From positions 1 to 6,208 of the forward strand of contig JAPLGR010000163.1 of the NCBI GenBank assembly GCA_026390045.1: DNA of 6,208 nt, in the 5' to 3' direction. Under the pieces are notes generated by a model. The model was not told the DNA's origin. It saw nothing but the letters and a program-made list of their open reading frames with translations, and did no database searches. Origin of the DNA: Chloroflexota bacterium. Lineage in GTDB: Bacteria > Chloroflexota > Anaerolineae > Anaerolineales > E44-bin32. Position 1 is the stretch's first letter; every line of letters begins with the position of its first letter. Shown piece after piece: positions 1 through 5,039 of this stretch. The translations under genes were made by a program, and so were the position numbers.

Positions 1-73
1 AAGGCCCGCCCTTGCTGTCGCGCGTCTCACCTGGCTGAGATCAAGTCGCCGCCCTGAAGCGTCCGCATCCGTC

Positions 74-102
74 TTGACCAGCCCTCGCCTTCATGCTACG
101 CT
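74..102 (+). promoter_or_regulatory. Predicted sigma70-type promoter of the oxyanion-uptake operon
   Basis: A TTGACC box at 74-79 (5 of 6 to the -35 consensus) is followed after 17 nt by TACGCT at 97-102 (3 of 6 to the -10 consensus). The -10 is preceded by TG and one base (94-96), the extended -10 arrangement. Transcription would start near 109, leaving a leader of about 110 nt before the first lipoprotein gene. It is the best promoter-like signal ahead of the five co-directional genes. This is a pattern match by eye, and the -10 box is weak apart from its extension. Confidence 0.5.
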
Positions 103-108
103 TCTCCG

Positions 109-175
109 CTAAGGGAACGCTTAGGGGTTGCGTCCTATCGAGACATGCGGCACGCTCCGGGTAGGCGCTCAACCC
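109..175 (+). promoter_or_regulatory. Structured 5' leader with alternative stems
   Basis: The predicted transcript begins with a perfect 5-bp hairpin, CTAAG at 109-113 and CTTAG at 120-124 around a 6-nt loop. Next, GGGTTG at 125-130 can pair with CAACCC at 170-175, enclosing about 39 nt. A competing shorter stem uses GGGT at 159-162 with ACCC at 172-175, so the same 3' strand can join two mutually exclusive structures. That is the arrangement expected of a switching leader, but the stems are short and no known riboswitch class is recognised, including the Moco motif as far as can be judged by eye. It could equally be chance in GC-rich sequence. Confidence 0.25.
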
Positions 176-211
176 ACACGCCCAACGAAGCTAACCAGCG
201 ACTCTCATCAC

Positions 212-217
212 AGAGGA
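212..217 (+). promoter_or_regulatory. Ribosome binding site deciding the start of the first lipoprotein
   Basis: AGAGGA lies 5 nt before the ATG at 223. The in-frame ATG at 145 has no comparable site and would put about 26 polar, basic residues in front of the lipoprotein signal peptide. The site therefore supports the start at 223. Confidence 0.6.
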
Positions 218-222
218 ATGCC

Positions 223-1644
223 ATGAAGCCATCGCACCACGCTCTCCACCTAGTCATTCCCGCACTGTTCGCGCTGTGTCTGGCGGCTTGTGCTCCCGCC
301 GCCACTGAAGTCCCCGCACTGCCAACCGATACCGCCGCGCCGCCCAGCCCCGTGGTTTTCGAGGTTGTAGGGCCTGACGGCAGTCAATCCTTCACGATGG
401 AGCAGCTTCAGGCCTTGCCGGCCACGGAAGGCCAGGGCGGGTTCATGAGCAGCACCGGCATGATCACCATCCCGGCCCTGTATCGGGGCGTTGCCCTCAA
501 GGACCTAGCACCACTCCTGAGCATCGACTTCGACGGGTCGATGGGCCTGACGCTGACCGCCGAGGACGGTTACAGCATGACCTTCTCGTACGATCAGGTG
601 GTCAGCGGCGCCTTCACCGCGTACGACCCCGCGACCGGCAGCGAGCTACCGGACCATGATCCACTGACTGCCATCATCGCCTACGCGCGCGACGGGCAGC
701 CACTGGATCCCACCGAGGACGGGGCCCTGCGCGTCCAAGTCGTCAGCGCCACGAACAACCAGGTGGTCGACGGGCACTGGACAATCAAGTGGGTGGCCAA
801 GGCCGAAGTAATGTCGGTCGGCGCGGACTGGAACCTCGGGCTCGAGGGCGCGCTGACAGACACCGTTGACCGCGCCTCCTTCCAGTCCTGTTCTGCCCCA
901 TCCTGTCACGCGGCCACATGGGAAGACGAGAGCGCGCAGCCCTGGGTCGGAGTCCCGCTGTGGAGGCTGGTCGGGCAGGTAGACGATGCGGACGACCATG
1001 GTGACGACGGATACAACGACGAATTGGCCGCCGCCGGATATCAGGTGGACCTGGTTGCCGCAGACGGCTACGCCGTGACCCTCGACAGCCAGACCATCCA
1101 GCGCAACGACAAGATCCTGCTTGCCTACCTCGTGAACGACGGCGAACTTCCGGAGAAGTACTTCCCGCTTCGCTTGGTAGGCGCCGATCTCCAGAAGGGC
1201 CAAATGGTGGGACAGGTTGCCGAGATCATCGTCCACGTTTCGCCCTTGCCGGAGGCGACCGTCGAGACGGAAACGCTGGCCGCCGCTGATGGCAGCGTGG
1301 TGATCGTCGGCCGCGTCGGAAACGAGTTGTCCCTCACCGAGGACGCACTGCGGGCGATGGGCGTCGCCACCATCCAGGCCGAAGACCCAAAGGACGGCGT
1401 GCAGGAGTATGAGGGGGTGAGGCTGGCGTCGCTGCTGCAGATCGCCCAGGTCCAGCCGGAGGCGACGAAAGTCGTCTTCACCGCCAGCGACGGGTATAGC
1501 GCCGAGATCGATCTTGCAACACTGCTCGGCTGCCCCGACTGCATGCTGGCGTTCGGGGAAATGCCGGGCTGCTACTGGACCGTCATGCCGGGCCAGGCCA
1601 CCGCGCTGTGGGTCAAAGAGGTCACGAAGATCGAGGTTCAGTAG
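223..1644 (+). CDS. Lipoprotein with three tandem molybdopterin-oxidoreductase-like domains
   Basis: A 473-aa predicted extracytoplasmic lipoprotein. The signal peptide (about residues 1-22) ends in a lipobox with Cys23, followed by a Pro/Thr/Ala linker to about residue 43. Three related domains follow, each with a G-V-x-L motif and then an A-x-D-G-Y motif: YRGVAL (87-92) with EDGYS, WVGVPL (241-246) with ADGYA, and YEGVRL (396-401) with SDGYS. This pattern resembles the Oxidored_molyb (sulfite oxidase-type) fold. Domain 2 carries Cys223-x4-Cys228-His229 just before its GVPL motif, about where SUOX/YedY-type enzymes have the Moco-ligating Cys. Domains 1 and 3 lack a Cys there. Domain 3 carries CPDC (437-440) plus Cys450. 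It heads the oxyanion-uptake operon. The role is unknown; cofactor, heme or metal binding, or a purely structural or partner-binding role, are all possible. The fold assignment is moderately sure, enzymatic activity is not implied. Confidence 0.8.
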   Translation: MKPSHHALHLVIPALFALCLAACAPAATEVPALPTDTAAPPSPVVFEVVGPDGSQSFTMEQLQALPATEGQGGFMSSTGMITIPALYRGVALKDLAPLLSIDFDGSMGLTLTAEDGYSMTFSYDQVVSGAFTAYDPATGSELPDHDPLTAIIAYARDGQPLDPTEDGALRVQVVSATNNQVVDGHWTIKWVAKAEVMSVGADWNLGLEGALTDTVDRASFQSCSAPSCHAATWEDESAQPWVGVPLWRLVGQVDDADDHGDDGYNDELAAAGYQVDLVAADGYAVTLDSQTIQRNDKILLAYLVNDGELPEKYFPLRLVGADLQKGQMVGQVAEIIVHVSPLPEATVETETLAAADGSVVIVGRVGNELSLTEDALRAMGVATIQAEDPKDGVQEYEGVRLASLLQIAQVQPEATKVVFTASDGYSAEIDLATLLGCPDCMLAFGEMPGCYWTVMPGQATALWVKEVTKIEVQ

Positions 1645-1662
1645 CCAGGGGTGTTCAGGATT

Positions 1663-1695
1663 CCCGTTCCGGGCCTTTGGGCCCAGAACGGGTTT
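1663..1695 (+). terminator. GC-rich intercistronic hairpin, possible attenuator
   Basis: CCCGTTC (1663-1669) pairs with GAACGGG (1686-1692), and after one C/A mismatch GGGCC (1671-1675) pairs with GGCCC (1680-1684) around a TTTG loop. The stem is followed by only three T residues. It sits 18 nt after the first lipoprotein stop and about 40 nt before the next gene, which has a very strong ribosome site. It could be a partial terminator or an mRNA-stabilising structure. The T-tract is too short for confident full termination. Confidence 0.45.
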
Positions 1696-1732
1696 GCGGT
1701 ATGTCAGACAATTCTCTTAGAGGAGGAGTTCG

Positions 1733-2230
1733 ATGAAACGGATTCCAGTTCTGTGGCTGATGGCGCTGGTGCTGGTCGCCGCGGCCTGCGCCCCGGCTGC
1801 GACGCCGGCCCCGGTTGAGCCGACGGCCGTGCCGCCCACCACCGTCCCGCCGACAGAAGCTCCGGCAGCCGCCACGCCCACGTTCTTCGTAACCGGCCTG
1901 GTGGCCAATGAACTTGCGTTGGCCGAGGCCGACCTGCGAGCCATGGACGTCGTTGACATCCAGGCGGAGCACCCGAAGAAGGGTATGCAGGACTACACCG
2001 GCGTGCGGCTAATCGTCTTGATGGCGCTGGCGCAGGTCAAGCCGGAGGCGGCGACGCTGGTCATCACCGCCAGCGACGGGTTCTCGGCCGAGATCGATGT
2101 CCCGACCCTGACCGCATGCACCGACTGCCTGCTTGCGTTCACCGACACGCCGGAGAGCTTCACGGCGGTCATGCCCGGCCAGTCGAGCAAGCTGTGGGTG
2201 AAGGACGTTGTCTCGCTCGAGTTCAAGTAG
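1733..2230 (+). CDS. Small lipoprotein, single molybdopterin-oxidoreductase-like domain with CxxC
   Basis: A 165-aa predicted secreted lipoprotein. The signal peptide ends at a VAAAC lipobox (Cys19), followed by a linker to about residue 50 rich in Pro, Thr and Ala. The single domain (about 51-165) aligns without gaps to the third domain of the preceding 473-aa protein, at roughly 55 percent identity by eye. It shares LRAM, IQAE, YxGVRL (88-93), TASDGxSAEID (112-122), CxDC (129-132), VMPGQ (146-150) and LWVK (154-157). The start is well supported by AGGAGGAG at 1721-1728. There is no Cys before the GVRL motif, so conventional Moco ligation looks unlikely. The gene appears to be a duplicated module of its neighbour, kept in the same operon. 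Function is unknown; a partner of the transporter or a thiol-redox or metal-binding protein via the CxxC are options. Confidence 0.8.
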   Translation: MKRIPVLWLMALVLVAAACAPAATPAPVEPTAVPPTTVPPTEAPAAATPTFFVTGLVANELALAEADLRAMDVVDIQAEHPKKGMQDYTGVRLIVLMALAQVKPEAATLVITASDGFSAEIDVPTLTACTDCLLAFTDTPESFTAVMPGQSSKLWVKDVVSLEFK

Positions 2231-2243
2231 TTCGGAGACGCCT

Positions 2244-2281
2244 GCCGGCCAGGGGATGGCTGCCGTTGTCCCCTGGCCGGC
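2244..2281 (+). terminator. Perfect 13-bp hairpin after the small lipoprotein gene
   Basis: GCCGGCCAGGGGA (2244-2256) pairs perfectly with TCCCCTGGCCGGC (2269-2281) around a 12-nt loop. It lies 13 nt after the stop codon and 55 nt before the binding-protein start. No T-tract follows, so it does not look like a classical intrinsic terminator. A role as partial terminator, RNA-processing boundary or 3'-end stabiliser separating the lipoprotein genes from the transporter genes is plausible. Confidence 0.5.
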
Positions 2282-2336
2282 CCCTCATCCCGCGATAGAC
2301 TCCAGCCCCGTACGAAGTCTGAGGCGCTTGCCCCGT

Positions 2337-3431
2337 ATGACCCATCGAAATGACAGGGTCCTCCGGTGGCTGTGCGTGCTGGCTGCGACTGCCCTTGCCA
2401 GCTGCTCTGCACAGCCCACACCGCCTCCAGCGAAGACCCCGCTGGTTGTGTTTGCCGCGGCCAGCCTGATCCTGCCCTTCGCCGACCTGGAGAAGGCCTT
2501 TGAGCAGGCGCATCCCGAGATCGACGTCCAGGCGCAGTACCACGGAAGCATCCAGGTCATCCGCCACGCCACCGAACTGCACGAGCCGATCGATGTCGTT
2601 GCTACGGCCGACGCATCGCTGCTTCCGATGCTCGTGTACTCGGCGGTAGACCCGGACACGGGCGAGCCGTATGCCAGCTGGACGATCCGCTTCGCTAGCA
2701 ATCGTCTGGCGCTGGCCTATCGACCCGACAGCCAATACGCCGACGAGATCACCCAGGATAACTGGTTTGAAGTCCTGGCGCGGCCAGAGGTGAGGGTCGG
2801 CATCGCTGATCCACGCTTCGACGCTGCAGGCTACCGGGCCCTGATGGCCTACGCGCTGGCTCAGGACTTGTACGGCATGCCCTCCCTGTTCCGCGACATG
2901 TTCGGCGGGCAGTTCTCCTATCCGCTGACCATCTTCCGCGAGGAGGGCCTGACGACGATTACCGTGCCCGAGATCATCGAGGCCCGTCCTGACGCGCACA
3001 TCGTCGTTCGCGGCGGCAGCATCCAGCTCCTTGCCTTGCTCGAGTCCGGCGACATCGACTATGCTTTCGAGTACGAGAGCGTCATCCAGCAGCACGGCCT
3101 GGAGATGCTCCCCTTGCCGGATGAGATCAACCTGGGCGCCGTGGGCCTCGACCCCGTCTATCAGACGGTCCAGGTGAACCTGGACTTTCAGCGCTTTGCC
3201 ACCGTCGCGCCGGTGTTCCGGGGCGAGCGGATCGGCTACGGGATCACGATCCCGAGCAACGCCCCGCATCCAGAGCAGGCTGTCGAGTTCATCGCCTTCC
3301 TGCTAGGTAACGAGGGCCGCGCAATGATGGAAGCAGATCACCATCCGATCTTCGATCCCGCGATAGCTGACCACTTCGCCTTGCTGCCCGAAGCTCTCCA
3401 GGCGTTCTGCGCGCCAGCGGATTCGCCTTGA
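2337..3431 (+). CDS. wtpA: Tungstate/molybdate-binding lipoprotein of an ABC transporter (WtpA/ModA-like)
   Basis: A 364-aa extracytoplasmic solute-binding lipoprotein that captures tungstate or molybdate for import. A short basic N-terminus and hydrophobic stretch end in lipobox LASC (Cys23), then a Pro-rich linker. The mature part follows the WtpA plan: FAAASL (39-44) and HGSIQ (69-73) supply the Ser-bearing anion-binding loops, followed by VVATAD (87-92), WTIRFASNRLALAYRPDS (115-132), the segment around Asp162 (RFDAAGYR), SGDIDYAFEYESV (237-249) with Glu245, and GYGITIP (300-306). Archaeal WtpA proteins add two carboxylates, an Asp and a Glu, to octahedral oxyanion coordination; Asp162 and Glu245 are the likely equivalents, inferred from memory of the family. 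The ATG at 2337 is preferred because a start at 2208 would overlap the previous gene and add a Ser-rich, non-signal stretch; GAGG at 2321-2324 is a weak, distant ribosome site. Tungstate versus molybdate preference cannot be read from sequence. Confidence 0.88.
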   Translation: MTHRNDRVLRWLCVLAATALASCSAQPTPPPAKTPLVVFAAASLILPFADLEKAFEQAHPEIDVQAQYHGSIQVIRHATELHEPIDVVATADASLLPMLVYSAVDPDTGEPYASWTIRFASNRLALAYRPDSQYADEITQDNWFEVLARPEVRVGIADPRFDAAGYRALMAYALAQDLYGMPSLFRDMFGGQFSYPLTIFREEGLTTITVPEIIEARPDAHIVVRGGSIQLLALLESGDIDYAFEYESVIQQHGLEMLPLPDEINLGAVGLDPVYQTVQVNLDFQRFATVAPVFRGERIGYGITIPSNAPHPEQAVEFIAFLLGNEGRAMMEADHHPIFDPAIADHFALLPEALQAFCAPADSP

Positions 3432-4210
3432 GCCGGGCACGCCTCTTCTTCGACCTCGCCTTTGGCCTCCTGGGCGGCGCGCTGGTCCTGTTCCTCGTGC
3501 TACCGCTGGTCAGCGCGTTCCTGGTGACAACGCCCGCCGAGTTCCTGCAGGCCTGCCTCGATCCAGAGGTGCTGCGGTCCATCGGCCTGACGTTCGGTGC
3601 GGGGGCCATCGCAACCGCGATCGCCCTCGGCACCGGCGTCCCGCTGGCCTACCTGCTTGCGCGGCGTAAGTTCCATGGCAAGCGGTTGCTGGAGGCGATC
3701 GTCAATCTCCCCATCGTCATCCCGCATACCGCAGCCGGCGTAGCACTCCTGCTGGTCTTCGGCCGCCGGGGGCTCGTCGGCCAGTGGCTGCTGCCGCTCG
3801 GATGGACCTTCACCGACACTCTGGCCGGCATCGTTGTCGCCATGCTGTTCGTAAGCGTGCCATTTCTGGTGAACTTGAGCCGCGAGTCGTTCTGCCTGGT
3901 GGATGAGGAACTGGAACGCGTGGCGCGCACCGACGGCGCCACGCCCTGGCAGGCCTTCTGGCACGTGACGCTGCCTCAGGCCTGGCGCGGCGTGCTGGGT
4001 GGCGCGGTGATGATGTGGGCGCGCGGCATCAGCGAGTTCGGCGCAGTCGTCATCCTGGCCTACCACCCGAAGATCGTCCCGGTGCTGGTCTACGAGCGCT
4101 TTGAGGGCTTCGGCTTGAGCGCCGCCCAGCCGGTGGCGCTGCTACTGATCCTGGTGGCGGTGCTAACATTCTTGCTACTCCGCCTGGCCCTGCTGCCAGA
4201 GCGAGAGTAG
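3428..4210 (+). CDS. wtpB: Tungstate/molybdate ABC transporter permease (WtpB/ModB-like)
   Basis: A 260-aa inner-membrane permease that forms the translocation path for the oxyanion delivered by the upstream binding protein. About six hydrophobic segments are visible (roughly 8-32, 52-76, 92-112, 131-151, 186-211 and 233-255). The cytoplasmic coupling loop with the EAA-type motif lies at about 160-183 (ELERVARTDGA then VTLP), the contact site for an ATPase subunit. GISEFGAVVILAYHPK (200-215) and the YERF segment (222-225) are typical of this family. The predicted start is TTG at 3428, overlapping the upstream stop by four bases (TTGA), which indicates translational coupling with the binding protein. 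Length is normal for the family. No ATPase gene follows, so the energising subunit must be encoded elsewhere. The homologous choice is ModB; linkage to a WtpA-type binding protein favours WtpB. Confidence 0.88.
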   Translation: MSRARLFFDLAFGLLGGALVLFLVLPLVSAFLVTTPAEFLQACLDPEVLRSIGLTFGAGAIATAIALGTGVPLAYLLARRKFHGKRLLEAIVNLPIVIPHTAAGVALLLVFGRRGLVGQWLLPLGWTFTDTLAGIVVAMLFVSVPFLVNLSRESFCLVDEELERVARTDGATPWQAFWHVTLPQAWRGVLGGAVMMWARGISEFGAVVILAYHPKIVPVLVYERFEGFGLSAAQPVALLLILVAVLTFLLLRLALLPERE

Positions 4211-4220
4211 CCCGCGAACG

Positions 4221-4228
4221 TACGCTTC
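4221..4228 (+). repeat. TACGCTTC octamer shared with the operon promoter
   Basis: The same eight bases occur at 97-104, where they form the predicted -10 box, and here, immediately before the AGGAGG ribosome site of the molbindin gene. No good -35 or full promoter is visible here. It may be a shared regulator-binding site or a coincidence. Confidence 0.2.
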
Positions 4229-4241
4229 CAGGAGGCGACCC

Positions 4242-4451
4242 ATGAAGCTCAGCGCGCGCAATGTCCTCAAGGGGAAGATCGTCAAGGTCCAGCGTGGCGC
4301 GGTCAACGCCGAGGTGACGCTCGAGCTGCCCGGCGGCACCAAGCTCACGTCGATCATCACCCTGGGCTCGGTCGACGCACTTGGTCTGCAGGAGGGAAGA
4401 GAGGCCTACGCTGTGATCAAGGCCTCCAGCGTGATGCTGGCAGTTGACTGA
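4242..4451 (+). CDS. mop: Molbindin, single Mop/TOBE-domain molybdate/tungstate-binding protein
   Basis: A 69-aa cytoplasmic protein with one complete Mop (TOBE-type) domain. Family hallmarks run in order: LSARNVLKGKIV (3-14), GAVNAEVTLELPGG (19-32), TLGSVDALGL (40-49) and VIKASSVMLAVD (58-69). Known molbindins assemble into hexamers that bind several oxyanions at subunit interfaces and act as a storage or buffering pool for pterin-cofactor synthesis. The ribosome site AGGAGG (4230-4235) is 6 nt before the ATG, and the gene lies 31 nt after the permease, so it is very likely co-transcribed. It occupies the slot where WtpC/ModC, whose C-terminus often carries TOBE domains, is usually found. 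It has no nucleotide-binding motifs, so it is not a truncated ATPase in any functional sense; derivation from an ATPase C-terminus cannot be excluded. Confidence 0.92.
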   Translation: MKLSARNVLKGKIVKVQRGAVNAEVTLELPGGTKLTSIITLGSVDALGLQEGREAYAVIKASSVMLAVD

Positions 4452-4498
4452 ACGTTGTCGGAACCCTTCCGGGAATCAGGCGATTGTGGAATGGCGTT

Positions 4499-4521
4499 AG
4501 GGTCGCGGCGGCGGCGACCCT
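4499..4521. terminator. Symmetric hairpin between convergent genes
   Basis: AGGGTCGC (4499-4506) pairs perfectly with GCGACCCT (4514-4521) around a 7-nt GC-rich loop. It lies 47 nt after the molbindin stop and 45 nt beyond the end of the minus-strand membrane gene, so it could serve both. Neither strand shows a T-tract, so it would be a non-canonical terminator. Confidence 0.45.
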
Positions 4522-4566
4522 GCTTGCCAGGTTCGTGTCAGAAGCAGCAGGTTGAAGAGCCGCTGA

Positions 4567-4788
4567 TCAGGCCTTCTTGCGCTTCAGCCAGGCCTTGTAG
4601 CCGAAGTAGCAGACCGCACACAGCACGGCGGTGATCCCCCAGATGGGGAAGCCCGACTTGATGGCCTGCCACCAGTCGCGGTTGGTGAACATGCCAATGT
4701 AGATCGTGATCGCCGTCCACACGATCACGAAAATCCCCACCAGCCAGAAGCGCATCAGCTTGAGTTTCTTCACCATCTCCGGTGTCAT
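4567..4788 (-). CDS. Small two-helix membrane protein of unknown function
   Basis: A 73-aa protein with two predicted transmembrane segments, about residues 14-34 and 47-68, joined by a short loop with NRDWW. Basic residues at both ends (KKLK near the N-terminus, KRKK at the C-terminus) suggest that both ends face the cytoplasm and the loop faces outside. Two cysteines (57 and 60, C-A-V-C) lie inside the second helix. AAGGGAG at 4795-4801 gives a good ribosome site 6 nt before the ATG. The protein is not recognised as a member of a named family. It is convergent with the molbindin gene and separated by 314 bp from the phosphoesterase gene upstream, so it may be an independent unit. It could be a small accessory membrane subunit; nothing in the sequence fixes the partner. 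Confidence 0.75.
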   Translation of the reverse strand: MTPEMVKKLKLMRFWLVGIFVIVWTAITIYIGMFTNRDWWQAIKSGFPIWGITAVLCAVCYFGYKAWLKRKKA

Positions 4789-4870
4789 GTCAGGCTCCCT
4801 TCGCTAGGTCGAGTGCCCGGTCGTGATTCAGCCGGTCCGAGGGCCAGTGCACCGGTCCCCCTGTCTCCGG

Positions 4871-4902
4871 GAGCGAGCCGCTACATCTTTGCGGCTACGC
4901 TC
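4871..4902 (-). promoter_or_regulatory. Strong leader hairpin upstream of the small membrane gene
   Basis: On the plus strand, GAGCG (4871-4875) and AGCCGC (4876-4881) pair with CGCTC (4898-4902) and GCGGCT (4891-4896), giving 11 bp interrupted by a single bulged A at 4897, with a 9-nt loop. It lies about 83 nt upstream of the minus-strand ATG, within the predicted leader. No T-tract follows on either strand, so it is more likely a leader element than a terminator. Confidence 0.4.
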
Positions 4903-4914
4903 AGTCCACGATCA

Positions 4915-4932
4915 CAGGCGAATGCTCGCCTG
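4915..4932 (-). promoter_or_regulatory. Hairpin at the predicted 5' end of the small membrane gene transcript
   Basis: CAGGCGA (4915-4921) and TCGCCTG (4926-4932) form a perfect 7-bp stem with a 4-nt loop. It would begin at the predicted transcription start, where 5' hairpins are known to protect mRNAs from decay. The position depends on the promoter prediction. Confidence 0.35.
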
Positions 4933-4938
4933 AATGCA

Positions 4939-4967
4939 AGTTTAGTGCCGGAGACCAGCAAGCTCAA
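4939..4967 (-). promoter_or_regulatory. Predicted promoter of the small membrane gene
   Basis: Reading the minus strand, TTGAGC (4962-4967, 4 of 6 to -35) is followed after 17 nt by TAAACT (4939-4944, 4 of 6 to -10). Transcription would start near 4932, giving a leader of about 144 nt. It is the best promoter match found by eye in the gap, and it would separate this gene from the upstream phosphoesterase. Confidence 0.4.
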
Positions 4968-5013
4968 GCTTCATGGCAGGAAGTGCAGGTGCGTGGACAC
5001 GGGAAAGGCTCAC

Positions 5014-5039
5014 AGCGGCAGGGGCGCTCCCCCGCCGCT
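5014..5039 (-). terminator. Candidate terminator of the metallophosphoesterase gene
   Basis: AGCGGC (5014-5019) pairs with GCCGCT (5034-5039), and after one A/C mismatch GGGG (5021-5024) pairs with CCCC (5029-5032) around a 4-nt loop. It begins about 64 nt past the stop codon in the direction of transcription. It lacks a proper T-tract, so termination is inferred from position and stem strength only. Confidence 0.4.

Noticed and set aside
1..57. Open frame from the window edge ending in TGA at 55-57, a possible tail of an upstream gene
   Set aside because: Only 18 codons with no recognisable protein pattern, and other frames are open over similar lengths. It cannot be told from chance.
145..222. 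Upstream in-frame ATG that would lengthen the first lipoprotein by 26 residues
   Set aside because: The extension is basic and polar, has no ribosome site and would bury the signal peptide. The ATG at 223 has a good site and gives a normal lipoprotein N-terminus.
2208..2336. Upstream in-frame start for the binding protein
   Set aside because: It overlaps the end of the previous gene and runs through the 13-bp hairpin, giving a Ser-rich start that is not a signal peptide.
2223..3269. Long minus-strand open frame (348 codons) opposite the binding-protein gene
   Set aside because: It is antisense to a clearly recognised WtpA-like protein and its translation shows no family features. It is a typical shadow in GC-rich DNA.
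3500..4066. Minus-strand open frame opposite the permease
   Set aside because: Its His/Gln-rich translation is the reverse complement of membrane-segment codons and shows no domain.
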